From Verrucomicrobiota bacterium (GTDB lineage: Bacteria; Verrucomicrobiota; Verrucomicrobiia; Limisphaerales; JACRJZ01): DNA of 43,085 nucleotides. The first letter of the stretch is position 1. Each line of letters opens with the position of its first letter. This document shows, in pieces, positions 8,145-16,654 of this stretch. The notes under the pieces are model-generated. The model was not told where the DNA came from and made no database searches. It was given only the letters and a program-made list of their open reading frames with translations. Made by a program: the position numbers and the translations under genes. Where the stretch lies: NCBI GenBank assembly GCA_016219875.1, contig JACRJZ010000083.1:1-43085 (forward strand), given 5' to 3'.

Positions 8145-8951
8145 ATGCCTACAGGAGCCAGTCTGGAAAGATGTTTCTCCTACATCGGTTGTCAGTTGAA
8201 TCCGTCGTCGCACGGGTTTCATCCGCCGGCCATCCTGCGTCCGACCGTGACCCTCTCACGCCAAACCGGGTCCGGCGCGATGGAGATTGCCCACACGCTG
8301 GCCGATTACCTTGAGGAGCGCCGCCCGGCCCCGCGCCGCTGGACCGTGTTCGACCGGAACCTCGTGGAACGCGTCCTTGAGGAACACAACCTGCCCAAGG
8401 AACTCGCCCGGTTCATGCCGGAAGACCGCGTCTCCGCCATTCAGGACATGGTGGAAGAACTGCTCGGCCTGCATCCGCCGTCGTGGACGCTGCTCCGGCA
8501 GACCACAGAAACCATTCTGCACTTGGCCGAACTCGGCAACGTCATCCTCGTCGGCCGCGCGGCCAACATCATCACCCGCCGCCTGAACAACGTCTTCCAC
8601 GTTCGTCTGGTCGCGCCGTTGGACCAGCGCGTGGAACGCGTCATGGCCCACGCGCAGTTGTCCCACGCCGCCGCGCTGGACTTCATCAAGAAGGAAGACC
8701 TTGGCCGCAAGCGCTACCTCAAGGACTACTTCAAGGCCGACATCGAGGACTACGAACTCTACGACTTGGTGGTGAACACGGCGCGCCTTTCGCACCCGGA
8801 AGCCGTTCGCCTCATCGGCGACGCGGTGCTGCATTGGGCGGAGACGCTGTCAACGCCGGAGGCCGCTCCAGTCGTTGAGACCGCGTTCACCGTCAGCAGT
8901 TCCGGGCAGCAGGCGCAGCCGTTCCATCGCTTCGCCGAGGAAATGAAGTGA
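8145..8951 (+). CDS. Cytidylate kinase-like family protein
   Basis: 268 residues from the ATG at 8145, chosen for its strong ribosome-binding site. A P-loop-like segment TLSRQTGSGAMEIAHTLADY (from about residue 37) is followed by FDRNLVERVLEEHNLP and by VILVGRAANIITRRLNNVFH, the arrangement of the Cytidylate_kin2 family (PF13189). The lid-like RKRYLKDYFKADIEDYELYD region is also typical. Family members are presumed nucleotide or small-molecule kinases, but few are characterised, so the substrate is unknown; this is not the housekeeping Cmk. The C-terminal 34 residues are encoded on DNA that also encodes, on the other strand, the end of folC: the two genes converge and overlap by 102 bp. Confidence 0.8.
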   Translation: MPTGASLERCFSYIGCQLNPSSHGFHPPAILRPTVTLSRQTGSGAMEIAHTLADYLEERRPAPRRWTVFDRNLVERVLEEHNLPKELARFMPEDRVSAIQDMVEELLGLHPPSWTLLRQTTETILHLAELGNVILVGRAANIITRRLNNVFHVRLVAPLDQRVERVMAHAQLSHAAALDFIKKEDLGRKRYLKDYFKADIEDYELYDLVVNTARLSHPEAVRLIGDAVLHWAETLSTPEAAPVVETAFTVSSSGQQAQPFHRFAEEMK

Positions 8952-10136
8952 CCCGGTGATCACCACGAACGGGGCTTCCGCAGCGAGTTGAAGGGCCTCC
9001 GTCAAGCTGGCGCACACAGCAAGGTTAGCGGTGGGATTGGCCGCGCGGCACGCTGGCAGCAGGTCCTGCGGCGGCGCGGTGCGCTCGCTGGCCACGGGAC
9101 ACAGGAGAAGGCGGTCCGCCAACGGCGCCAGCAGACGGCACATCGAGGTCCAATCTTTGTCTTTCATCACTCCGAGGATGACCGCCGGACGCCGGTGCGG
9201 AAAATACTTCTGCAATCCGGCCCGCAAGGTTTCCGCGCCGGCGGGATTATGCGCGCCGTCGAGCACCACGGTTTGCGTCGGCGACGTCTTGGCAATCTGG
9301 AACCGGCCCGGCCAGCGCACGCCGGCGAGTCCCTGGACGATGGCTTCCTCGCGGACCGGCAGCGTGGGCGCCAGGGTCCGCACGGTGGACAGCGCGACCA
9401 GCGCGTTCAGGCGTTGATGATCGCCGAGCAGCGGCAGTTCAAGACGGTCGAGGGGCGGTTGCGCCGCGTCGGGCCAGGCCAGAACTGTGAGCGGCGCTTG
9501 CTGCTTGGCTGCAGTTTCGCAGATGACGGCCAGCGCCTCGGGGGCGTCCGTGGCGGTCAGCACCGGCACCCCCGGCTTGATGATGCCGGCCTTCTCGAAG
9601 GCAATCTGCTGGAGCGTGTGCCCCAGCCATTTCTCGTGGTCGAACTGGACATTCGTTATCACGCTGGCCAGCGGGGTGACGATGTTGGTGGCGTCCAGCC
9701 GTCCGCCCAAGCCCGTCTCCCAGATCACAAGATCGCACCGCTGTTCCGCGAAGTGGCGTAGCGCCATGACTGTGACGATCTCGAAAAACGTCGGGTGTGC
9801 TTCTTGGGAAAACTCCTTGAGCCAAAGCTGCATTTCCTCCACGAGTCGTGTGACCTTCCCCTCCGGGATTAGCTGGCGGTTGATCTGAATCCGCTCGCGG
9901 AAGGAGACGAGGTGCGGCGACGTGTAAAGGCCGACACGGAATCCAGCCGCCCGATAAACGTTCTCCAACATCGCGCAGGTCGAGCCTTTGCCGTTCGTGC
10001 CGGCGACGTGAATGAAACGGAGCCGGTCCTGCGGATCGCCGGCGAGCGCGGCCAGCTTGCGCGGATTCTCCAGGCCGAGCTTCGCCCCGAACCAGCCCAT
10101 CTGGTAAAGAAACTGGATGGCTTCCGAGTAGGTCAT
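8850..10136 (-). CDS. folC: Folylpolyglutamate / dihydrofolate synthase
   Basis: About 428 residues from the ATG at 10136 (MTYSEAIQFLYQMGWFGAKL). A TTG seven codons upstream lies in the heptamer repeat arm and is rejected. Folate-synthase hallmarks are clear: HVAGTNGKGSTCAMLE (ATP P-loop near residue 44), TSPHLVSFRERIQIN, WETGLGGRLDATNIV, FDHEKWLG, and VVLDGAHNPAGAETL in the C-terminal Mur-ligase-like half. FolC adds glutamate to dihydropteroate and/or tetrahydrofolate in the cytoplasm. It follows pyrG and the four-helix-bundle cassette on the same strand, and the left repeat arm of that cassette lies directly upstream of the start codon, so its leader and ribosome-binding region come from the repeat. 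The 3' end overlaps the kinase-like gene by 102 bp. Confidence 0.95.
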   Translation of the reverse strand: MTYSEAIQFLYQMGWFGAKLGLENPRKLAALAGDPQDRLRFIHVAGTNGKGSTCAMLENVYRAAGFRVGLYTSPHLVSFRERIQINRQLIPEGKVTRLVEEMQLWLKEFSQEAHPTFFEIVTVMALRHFAEQRCDLVIWETGLGGRLDATNIVTPLASVITNVQFDHEKWLGHTLQQIAFEKAGIIKPGVPVLTATDAPEALAVICETAAKQQAPLTVLAWPDAAQPPLDRLELPLLGDHQRLNALVALSTVRTLAPTLPVREEAIVQGLAGVRWPGRFQIAKTSPTQTVVLDGAHNPAGAETLRAGLQKYFPHRRPAVILGVMKDKDWTSMCRLLAPLADRLLLCPVASERTAPPQDLLPACRAANPTANLAVCASLTEALQLAAEAPFVVITGSLHFLGEAMERLRLLPGTADGERGLNDWSGLRR

Positions 10137-10138
10137 GG

Positions 10139-10559
10139 AGAAAGGCAGAAGGAACAATGCAGAGTGAAGAATGGCGAGCCTATTCGCCCTTCGAACTCTT
10201 GAGGATCGCCGTGAAGATGCTCACGAGTTGGTCGGCTTCGTTCAGAAGTTTTGGACCGCGCTCGTCTCGCAGGAGCTTCTCCTCGTCCAACAATTCCAGC
10301 CAATACAGGGTTTCGTCGGCTTCCTTGAGACAGTCTCCCATTTTGGCGATGAATTCAGCTTTGGAACGTGCGCGATTTCCCTCGCGATAGTTCGCGCCCA
10401 CCGACGTACCTGCACGCAGCATTTGTCTTCCCAACACTTGCGACACCGTGTCCTTGGGCAGGCTGCCGTAAAGCCGAATGACCTCCAAGGCAAACACCTT
10501 CGTGCGCAGCCGTAGGTCATTCTTCATTCAGCATTCTCCCTTCTGCCTTCTGCCTTTCA
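10139..10559 (-). mobile_element. Putative four-helix-bundle cassette with heptamer inverted arms
   Basis: A single 115-residue gene is bracketed by inverted arms made of 7-nt units. Left arm 10140-10173 reads GAAAGGCAGAAGG, AACAATGCAGAG, TGAAGAATG; right arm 10518-10558 reads CATTCTTCATTCAGCATTCT, CCCTTCTGCCTTCTGCCTTT, C. The right arm is close to the inverse complement of the left, with one extra CTTCTGC unit. The arms abut the pyrG stop codon on one side and the folC start on the other. No clear target duplication is seen. That this is a mobile unit is inference. Confidence 0.55.
10180..10527 (-). CDS. Four-helix-bundle (S23 / intervening-sequence-protein family) protein
   Basis: 115 residues, the usual length of TIGR02436/PF05635. 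Recognisable segments are RTKVFALEVIRLYGSLPKD, QMLRAGTSVGANYREGNRAR, SKAEFIAKMGDCLKEADETL, YWLELLDEEKLL and EADQLVSIFTAILKSS, which form four amphipathic helices. Relatives are encoded in 23S rRNA intervening sequences, and the Avd accessory protein of diversity-generating retroelements has the same fold; most free-standing copies have no known role, and nucleic-acid binding is only inferred. The ATG at 10527 lies inside the right repeat arm, and AAGGGAG (10536-10542, 8 bases upstream), also in the arm, supplies the ribosome-binding site, so gene and repeat are physically one unit. There is no reverse transcriptase or rRNA nearby. Confidence 0.88.
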   Translation of the reverse strand: MKNDLRLRTKVFALEVIRLYGSLPKDTVSQVLGRQMLRAGTSVGANYREGNRARSKAEFIAKMGDCLKEADETLYWLELLDEEKLLRDERGPKLLNEADQLVSIFTAILKSSKGE

Positions 10560-12170
10560 TCTCTGGTGCATTTTGGCGTGGGCCGCGCCGATGAAGCCTT
10601 TGAAGAGCGGATGTGGCTTGTGCGGCTTGCTGAGGAACTCCGGATGGAACTGACAGGCCATGAAGAACGGATGATCCGGCAGTTCGATCAGTTCTACGAG
10701 TCCGCCGTCGGGCGTGGTGCCGCTGAAAACCATGCCTGCCGCCTCGAACCGCTGGCGGTAGTCGTTGTTAAACTCGTAGCGATGGCGGTGGCGCTCGTGA
10801 ACGACAAATGCGCCGTAGAGTCGCGCGGCCTGCGAGCCTTGCTTGAGTTGCGTCTCCTGCGATCCCAGCCGCATGGTCCCGCCCATCTTGGTGACCTTCT
10901 TCTGCGCTTCCTGGAGATCAATGACCAAATGCGGGGCATCCGATTTGAACTCTTGCGAGTGCGCGCCTTCGAGCTTGAGGACGCTCCGCCCAAATTCAAT
11001 GCAGGCAATCTGCATCCCCAGGCAAAGGCCCAGATACGGCACCTTGTTCTCCCGGGCGAACCGCGCCGCCATGATCTTGCCCTCGATGCCGCGCTCGCCG
11101 AAACCGCCCGGAACGAGAATGCCGCCCAGCCCTTTCAAGATGCGGTCGGGGCCGTCCTTCTCGATTTCCTCGGCGTCCACTTTGACGATTTCTACGCCGC
11201 AATCGTTGGCCACGCCGCCGTGGATGATCGCTTCATAGACCGACTTGTAGGCGTCCTGGAGGTCGATGTATTTGCCCACGACGCCGATGCGGACGCGGTG
11301 CTGCGGGGCGATGAGCTTGCGGATGATCTCTTGCCAGTGCGTCATGTCGGCCAGCGGCACGTCCAGGCGGAGCAGCTTGCAGATAATCTCGTCCACGCGC
11401 TCGCGCTGGAGCATGAGCGGGACTTCGTAGATGGAATGGTCCACGTCCTTCTCCTCGATCACGGCCTCGACCGGCACGTTGCAGAAGAGGGAGATTTTCT
11501 GGCGCAGGTCCTTGTCAAGCGGACGGTCGCAGCGGCAGACCAGGATGTGGGGCGTGATGCCGATTTCGCGGAGCTTGGCGACGGACTGCTGGGTGGGCTT
11601 GGTCTTCAGTTCGCCGGCGGCGCGGATGTAAGGAACGTAGGTGACGTGGACGAACAGAGCGTTGTTGTAGCCCACCTCGAGCGCGAACTCGCGGATGGCT
11701 TCCAGGAACGGCAACCCCTCGATGTCGCCGGTGGTGCCACCGATTTCGGTGATGACCACGTCGGCCTTGGACTGCGCGGCCACGTCCTGAATGCGCCGCT
11801 GGATTTCGTCCGTGATGTGCGGGATGACCTGGACGGTTTTGCCGAGGTACTTCCCGGCGCGTTCGTTCTCGATGACGTTGAGATAAACGCGCCCGCTGGT
11901 CAGGTTGTTCAGGCGGGTGAGCTTGCAGTTGGTGAACCGCTCGTAGTGGCCCAGGTCGAGGTCGGTTTCCGCACCGTCGTCCAGCACATAAACCTCGCCG
12001 TGCTGGAACGGGCTCATGGTGCCGGGATCGACGTTGAGGTAGGGGTCGAATTTCTGGAGCGCCACTTTGAGGCCGCGGTTCTCCAGCAACGTGCCAATGG
12101 ACGCCGCCGTGAGGCCCTTGCCCAGAGAACTGACCACGCCGCCCGTCACGAAAATGTATTTGGTGTTCAT
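10557..12170 (-). CDS. pyrG: CTP synthase (glutamine-hydrolysing)
   Basis: 537 residues, the normal length. It converts UTP, ATP and glutamine to CTP in the cytoplasm. The synthetase domain begins [20 protein letters not shown] and carries [33 protein letters not shown] sequence and [11 protein letters not shown]. The class-I glutaminase domain has GLCLGMQ with the nucleophile Cys near 383 and, near the C-terminus, QFHPEF supplying the His-Glu pair. It lies between kdsB upstream and folC downstream; CTP is the KdsB substrate, so the pairing makes metabolic sense. Its stop codon overlaps the last base pairs of the heptamer arm of the four-helix-bundle cassette. Confidence 0.98.
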   Translation of the reverse strand: MNTKYIFVTGGVVSSLGKGLTAASIGTLLENRGLKVALQKFDPYLNVDPGTMSPFQHGEVYVLDDGAETDLDLGHYERFTNCKLTRLNNLTSGRVYLNVIENERAGKYLGKTVQVIPHITDEIQRRIQDVAAQSKADVVITEIGGTTGDIEGLPFLEAIREFALEVGYNNALFVHVTYVPYIRAAGELKTKPTQQSVAKLREIGITPHILVCRCDRPLDKDLRQKISLFCNVPVEAVIEEKDVDHSIYEVPLMLQRERVDEIICKLLRLDVPLADMTHWQEIIRKLIAPQHRVRIGVVGKYIDLQDAYKSVYEAIIHGGVANDCGVEIVKVDAEEIEKDGPDRILKGLGGILVPGGFGERGIEGKIMAARFARENKVPYLGLCLGMQIACIEFGRSVLKLEGAHSQEFKSDAPHLVIDLQEAQKKVTKMGGTMRLGSQETQLKQGSQAARLYGAFVVHERHRHRYEFNNDYRQRFEAAGMVFSGTTPDGGLVELIELPDHPFFMACQFHPEFLSKPHKPHPLFKGFIGAAHAKMHQR

Positions 12171-12186
12171 GTGCTTTTCGCCGGTG

Positions 12187-12262
12187 AAAGGGTTGAAGAG
12201 TTAAAGAGTTGAAGAGGAAACGCGCCGTCGTCCTCTTCACTCTTCAACTCTTCAACCCTTCA
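12187..12262. repeat. Octamer-unit inverted repeat at the kdsB-pyrG junction
   Basis: The left arm (12187-12221) is built of GTTGAAGA / GTTAAAGA units and the right arm (from 12227) of CTCTTCAA units; they are near-perfect inverse complements around a short GC-rich centre. The right arm encodes the last residues and the stop of kdsB (LRELKG). Its layout matches the arms of the four-helix-bundle cassette but without a gene between them. Confidence 0.85.
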
Positions 12263-12998
12263 ACTCTCTCAACATCGCTTCCACCCGCGCCACGTCCGCC
12301 GGCACGTCCACGCCCACGCTGTCGAAGTTGACCTGCACGACCGCGATGGCGATGCCGTTGTCCAGTGCGCGCAACTGCTCCAGCTTCTCCGCGTGCTCCA
12401 GGGGCGACACCGGAAACTGCACCAGCCGCAGCAGCGTCTCGCGCCGGTAACCGTAGATGCCGAGGTGCTTCAAAAAAGGAAACGCCGCCAACTGCTCGGC
12501 AACGGAACGACTGGCGGCCTCGCGCACATACGGAATCGCGCGACGGGAAAAATATAGAGCGCGGCCCGAAGCGTCGGCAACGACTTTCACCACGTTCGGA
12601 TTGTCGTATTCATCCGCGTTCCGAATTGGCGTGGCCGCGGTGGACATCTCGTGCCGCGCCAGCGCGCCGGCCACGGCGTCGATGACCGCGGGGTCAATGA
12701 GCGGCTCGTCGCCCTGGATGTTCACGACCGCATCGCACTCACAGCGCTGAACGACCTCCGCGATGCGGTCCGTGCCGCTGGGATGATCGGCGCGAGTCAT
12801 CTCCACGCGGCAGAACTGCCGCGCCACCGCGGCGATGCGTTCATCGTCCGTGGCCACGATGACTTCGCGGAGAGACTTGGCCAGTTGGCACCGCTCGACG
12901 ACGCGCTGAATGAGCGGCTGGCCCGCAATCAGCGCGAGCGGCTTGGCGGGGAAGCGCGTCGAGGCGTAGCGGGCCGGAATGATGCCGAGAACTTGCAC
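12252..12998 (-). CDS. kdsB: 3-deoxy-manno-octulosonate cytidylyltransferase
   Basis: 248 residues from the GTG at 12998, which gives the start VQVLGIIPARYASTRFPAKP and exactly the usual KdsB length; another GTG at 13034 would add 12 residues without similarity to the family start. KdsB activates Kdo with CTP to give CMP-Kdo for lipid A core assembly in the cytoplasm. Motifs seen are IPARYASTRFPAKPL, VIVATDDERI, HPSGTDRIAEV, VNIQGDEPLIDP and LGIYGYRRETLLR. The C-terminal residues and stop are written in the octamer repeat shared with the pyrG upstream region. Together with the GmhB-type phosphatase further on, it implies a Gram-negative LPS envelope. Confidence 0.95.
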   Translation of the reverse strand: MQVLGIIPARYASTRFPAKPLALIAGQPLIQRVVERCQLAKSLREVIVATDDERIAAVARQFCRVEMTRADHPSGTDRIAEVVQRCECDAVVNIQGDEPLIDPAVIDAVAGALARHEMSTAATPIRNADEYDNPNVVKVVADASGRALYFSRRAIPYVREAASRSVAEQLAAFPFLKHLGIYGYRRETLLRLVQFPVSPLEHAEKLEQLRALDNGIAIAVVQVNFDSVGVDVPADVARVEAMLRELKG

Positions 12999-13090
12999 GG
13001 GCGTCTCTTCTAGCAAGGCTTTGGCGGATTGCACGGAGTAAATTGCGAATCTTCAATTGCGGCCTGAGCCGGTTTGTTTACGATTTCCCC

Positions 13091-13930
13091 ATGCGAGACG
13101 GCACATCTGTCTGCAAGAAGATCGGGCATTTCCTTGCTAAGGAGATTCCTCTTCCGTCCTGGATTCGAGTGTGCCAAGCGAGGTTGACCCGATACCGAGC
13201 TTGGTGGACGCCTCGGCGGAATCGCATTCTCGCCTGCTCGCTCCTGATCCTCTCGGCTTGGCCGTATCTTCGCTGCGCCAATCACTGGTGCATGGGAGGC
13301 CACATGGAACACCCGCCGTACTCACCGGCTGAGTACTCCGGTGACGTGTTCTGGATTGCCGGACTACCACTTGCCGCTTATTGCGTCATGCGGAGCGGTC
13401 TGGTCGGGAGATGGCTGACCGCTCTGCTAGCCACGGGTTTGTTCGTAGTTGGAATGAGCAATCATTGGAGGGGCGAGTGGTCCTATGAACTGCCCTTTGT
13501 CGTTCTGGGAATCTGCGGTCTGGCGGCGACTGGATTGCTGAATGGGTTCAAGCGCGTCCTGCCGGTGCGACTTCTGAAACTGCCGGTCGTGGCAGTGGAA
13601 ATGGCACTGGCTCTGACACTGACGGCTTTGTCGATTGGCTTGGTAAGATTCTTGGAACCACAGGAACCCATTCAATGGTCTTCAGTTCATCCAGGCATGG
13701 ATCGAACCGAAGTTTGCGCCAGACTCGGTCCTCCGAATGGCCCGGTACGCAACGGACAAACGCGGGATCAATGGGCACAATGGCGAGTTTCCGGGCCGAT
13801 AAACACATTGGATTTCGCCGCGGTCTTCTCGGAGTCGAACCGCCTGGTCAGCATCTATGTGAGCAAAGCCCCGAAGATCAGCAAGGGCTGCAGAATGCTT
13901 AGACGCGAGCATGAGAAGCTCGCTCCTTGA
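13091..13930 (+). CDS. Membrane protein with BamE/SmpA-like tail, unknown function
   Basis: About 279 residues from the ATG at 13091 (MRDGTSVCKKIGHF); a TTG at 13043 would add 16, and neither has a clear ribosome-binding site. After a basic N-terminus there are about five hydrophobic segments (ILACSLLILSAWPYL, VFWIAGLPLAAYCVM, WLTALLATGLFVVGM, LPFVVLGICGLAATGLL, VVAVEMALALTLTALSIGL). The last 75 residues, SVHPGMDRTEVCARLGPPNG then WAQWRVSG then FAAVFSESNRLVSIYV, resemble the BamE/SmpA-OmlA fold, a small domain in lipoproteins. The gene is less GC-biased than its neighbours, which may signal recent gain. It converges on and overlaps the GmhB-type gene by 32 bp. No specific role can be assigned. 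Confidence 0.65.
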   Translation: MRDGTSVCKKIGHFLAKEIPLPSWIRVCQARLTRYRAWWTPRRNRILACSLLILSAWPYLRCANHWCMGGHMEHPPYSPAEYSGDVFWIAGLPLAAYCVMRSGLVGRWLTALLATGLFVVGMSNHWRGEWSYELPFVVLGICGLAATGLLNGFKRVLPVRLLKLPVVAVEMALALTLTALSIGLVRFLEPQEPIQWSSVHPGMDRTEVCARLGPPNGPVRNGQTRDQWAQWRVSGPINTLDFAAVFSESNRLVSIYVSKAPKISKGCRMLRREHEKLAP

Positions 13931-14471
13931 GAGCCAGAATCCACTCCGCCGCCGCCGTCAAGTTGTCCACGATCAGCGCCGTTTTGAGTTTCTCCGCATG
14001 CTTCTTCTCCTCCTTCGCGCCGTAACCGGTGCGGACGAGGATGCTCTGCTTCACGCCGGCGTTCCAACCGCACTCCAGGTCGATCAGCTTGTCGCCGATC
14101 ATGTAGCTCTGGGCGAGATCGAGGCCGAACTCATCGCGAGCGTCGAAAAGGAACTGTGGCGAGGGCTTGCGCCCGCGGCTCGGCTGGTCCGGCGCTTCGG
14201 GCGCGACATAGACCTTGTCGATGCGCACGCCGTCGCGGGCCAGCTCGCGCAGGAGGTGGGCATTGACCGCCTCCACGTCCGCTATGGTGAAGTAGCCTCG
14301 CCCCACGCCGGATTGGTTGGTGACGAAGATCAGCTTGAAGCCGGCGTCTTGAAGCCGTTTCAGCGCCGCGGACGCGCCCGGAAAAAGGACCACGTCCTCC
14401 ACGCGGTGGAGGTAGTCCTTCTCCGCGATGACGGTTCCGTCCCGATCCAGGAAGATGGCGCGACTGCTCAC
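13899..14471 (-). CDS. HAD-family phosphatase, GmhB/HisB-N type
   Basis: 190 residues from the GTG at 14471 (VSSRAIFLDRDGTVIAEKDY); the frame is open further upstream, but that part is the shadow of another gene. HAD motifs are clear: IFLDRDGTV (nucleophile Asp9, Asp11), IFVTNQSGVGRGYF, the Lys in RGRKPSPQF, and YMIGDKLIDLECG. Length and motifs match D-glycero-D-manno-heptose-1,7-bisphosphate 7-phosphatase, which dephosphorylates a precursor of ADP-heptose for LPS core. The segment VYVAPEAPDQPSRGRKPSP lacks the Cys/His zinc loop of E. coli GmhB, so it may be a zinc-free variant or act on another sugar phosphate. It overlaps the convergent membrane-protein gene by 32 bp. Confidence 0.82.
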   Translation of the reverse strand: MSSRAIFLDRDGTVIAEKDYLHRVEDVVLFPGASAALKRLQDAGFKLIFVTNQSGVGRGYFTIADVEAVNAHLLRELARDGVRIDKVYVAPEAPDQPSRGRKPSPQFLFDARDEFGLDLAQSYMIGDKLIDLECGWNAGVKQSILVRTGYGAKEEKKHAEKLKTALIVDNLTAAAEWILALKERASHARV

Positions 14472-14575
14472 GGGATCGGAGGCTACTGAACCCGCCGGCG
14501 GGAGCGGAAGAGAAAAGACATGGGCGAAGGGAGAACGAGCGCGGCATCTACCTCGGTCTGGCCCCGCCGGCCCTT

Positions 14576-16654
14576 CTATCGGCTCACCCGGTAGAAATGC
14601 GACGAACCGACCGCCGCCACGGTGGCCCGAAATCTCCCACCGCCGAGGGAGACAATACCCGCTCCAGCGTCCAGGTAGGTTCCGTCCACGATCGCGGCTC
14701 CGCGGAGGGTGAACGCGGACGCCGCGTCTGCCGCGCCGGCCTCGAAGTCGATGATCACGTTGCCGCTCGAAAGTTGGATTTGTGTGATGTGCGGCCGGGC
14801 CGGCGGGCTGATGGCGGCGCCGAACAGGCTGACCATGTCGAAGCGGATCGTGCCCGTCGTCCCGTAGGAACTGCCCGCAAAGGTGGGCAGATAGACGTCG
14901 CTGCCTGCGCCGGTGGCCGTGCTCTCCCATTCCGTCACGATGCGGAACGCGAAGTTGGGATTGTCGCCGGCTCCGGGCACGCCGGACAGGTCATTGGTGA
15001 ACTGGGCGAAGACGCTGTCCGGGCCGACATAGATGTTCTGGTCCGTGAAGGTCGTGCCGTCGAGGCTGTACTGGAAGCGCACGTATTTGCTGGCCGTGCC
15101 GCTGTGGCGCTCTTGCCAGGCAATGAAAAGGTTCGTGTAGCCGACGGTGCTGACGTTGAACTGCACTCCGGCAGTTTTGTTCGCCGTGCCTTGCGCCGGC
15201 CAATTGGTGGCGTTCCATCCGAAGTTGGTATTCACCAGATTGCCAGGATCAGTGCTGGTGCCGCTGACCATCGCACCGCCGGTTCCACCGATGACCGTCG
15301 CGGTGCCCGTGCCCGATGCGATGGTCGGCTGGTCGGGAGTCGAGGGCGCGTTGGTGTCGTTGAAATTCCAATAAGCCAACCGCTCGGGGGGGGTCGCGAT
15401 CACGGTCAGCACGGCCGGGGCGCTGGTGACGGAGCCGAGCGAATTCGACACCACGAACACGTACTCGCCGCCGCGGGCCGGCGTGACGTTGGTGATCTGA
15501 TACGAGGAGCCGGTCGCACCGGGAATGGGGGTGCCGGCGTGCTGCCACTGGTAGCCCACGGGGGCCGTGCCTGCCCCCGACGCGCTGAATGAGGTCACGT
15601 CTCCGGGCAGGTTGGTCCGCGCCGCGGGCTGGGTGTTGATGGCCGGGTCGATCACCGTCAGGCTGGCCACAATGCTGGTCGCCCCTCCGGCCACATTGGT
15701 GACGATCACGTCAAAGGCCGCCTCGTCGGCTTTGACCAAGCTGCTGATGGTGAGGGTGGGATTTTGGGAGCCGACGATGTTGCCGCCGTCTGAGAGCGGA
15801 ACTCCGTCGCGGCGCCATTGGTAGCTGAGCGGTTCCGTGCCGGTGACGGTCACGGAGAAGGCGGCGGCGGTGCCGGCGTTGTTCGTACGGCTCTGCGGTT
15901 CGGCGGCGATGGCCGGCGGGTTCGTGACCACGCTCACGCCGGGAAAGGTCACGGTCAGGTCGTCAAGGGCGAGGCCGTGGTCGTTGCCGGCGTCATTGAA
16001 GTCCAGCCAGCGCAGCACCAGAACTTGCCCAGCAGGGACGGTCACTCCCGTCAGCTCGACATCGGTGAAAGCCACTTGGTTGGTTGGGTCGTTGCCCAGC
16101 AGGGCGGTGGCGGTGGCCGAGAAGGTAGGTCCGAAGCAATCCAGGGTGGGAAAGGCCTGCCAGGCGCCGCCAATGTCCGCATCCAGTGCGGGCGCCGTGG
16201 CGCTGACCTGGTAGTCGCAGAAAATCTGCTGCTGGGCGGTGTTGCCGCCGTTGCGCCATTGTTCACCAACGTAGGACACTTTGATGCCGCTCTGCGCGGC
16301 CCCGGTGTCGTTCAGGAAGTAAACCGCGTAGGCCAGGTTGCTGGTGCTGCCGGAAGCGACGGAGCCGAGCGCGCGATCCGACGATCCCGCCACTCCGTAG
16401 CTATAAATGGCGCCCGCGTTGTCGCTGCCGGTGCCGGCCCGGTAGGCCGTGACCGCCACGTTGAACTGCCGGACCGCCTGCCAGCCTGGCAGGGTGACGT
16501 TGTTCGCCCAGGTGTTGGCGGTGCCGCTCGCGGCCAGCGAGTTGAAGTTCTGGCTGTACACACCGGTTGACATGGGCACTTGCGCCAAGGCCGATGGCCC
16601 CAGCAGGGCCACGCCGACGAGGGTGGAGAGGATGGAAACGAGTTGTCTGTTCAT
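14576..16654 (-). CDS. Secreted protein with tandem Ig-like domains
   Basis: About 692 residues from the ATG at 16654 (MNRQLVSILSTLVGVALLGP), preceded by GGAG and giving a clean signal peptide ending ALAQV. An N-terminal beta-sandwich of about 230 residues ends LDDLTVTFPG, a common ending of Verrucomicrobia exported proteins. Then come two Ig-like domains, IAAEPQSRTNNAGTAAAFSV to ASLTVID and INTQPAARTNLPGDVTSFSA to AVLTVIA, each with the Y.WRRDG or YQWQHAG core. A second large sandwich (LAYWNFNDTNAPSTPDQPT ...) follows, and the protein closes with a short domain ending SSHFYRVSR. No catalytic motif or PEP-CTERM sorting signal is visible. It is probably a surface or extracellular adhesion or binding protein. 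Confidence 0.8.
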   Translation of the reverse strand: MNRQLVSILSTLVGVALLGPSALAQVPMSTGVYSQNFNSLAASGTANTWANNVTLPGWQAVRQFNVAVTAYRAGTGSDNAGAIYSYGVAGSSDRALGSVASGSTSNLAYAVYFLNDTGAAQSGIKVSYVGEQWRNGGNTAQQQIFCDYQVSATAPALDADIGGAWQAFPTLDCFGPTFSATATALLGNDPTNQVAFTDVELTGVTVPAGQVLVLRWLDFNDAGNDHGLALDDLTVTFPGVSVVTNPPAIAAEPQSRTNNAGTAAAFSVTVTGTEPLSYQWRRDGVPLSDGGNIVGSQNPTLTISSLVKADEAAFDVIVTNVAGGATSIVASLTVIDPAINTQPAARTNLPGDVTSFSASGAGTAPVGYQWQHAGTPIPGATGSSYQITNVTPARGGEYVFVVSNSLGSVTSAPAVLTVIATPPERLAYWNFNDTNAPSTPDQPTIASGTGTATVIGGTGGAMVSGTSTDPGNLVNTNFGWNATNWPAQGTANKTAGVQFNVSTVGYTNLFIAWQERHSGTASKYVRFQYSLDGTTFTDQNIYVGPDSVFAQFTNDLSGVPGAGDNPNFAFRIVTEWESTATGAGSDVYLPTFAGSSYGTTGTIRFDMVSLFGAAISPPARPHITQIQLSSGNVIIDFEAGAADAASAFTLRGAAIVDGTYLDAGAGIVSLGGGRFRATVAAVGSSHFYRVSR

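Noticed and set aside
10139..10559. 23S rRNA intervening sequence or diversity-generating retroelement as the origin of the four-helix-bundle gene
   Set aside because: There is no rRNA sequence, reverse transcriptase or variable/template repeat pair nearby; the gene sits between pyrG and folC.
14472..14930. N-terminal extension of the GmhB-type phosphatase
   Set aside because: The extra residues are Arg/Gly/Pro-rich and lie over the C-terminus of the Ig-domain protein in another frame; the GTG at 14471 gives the family length.
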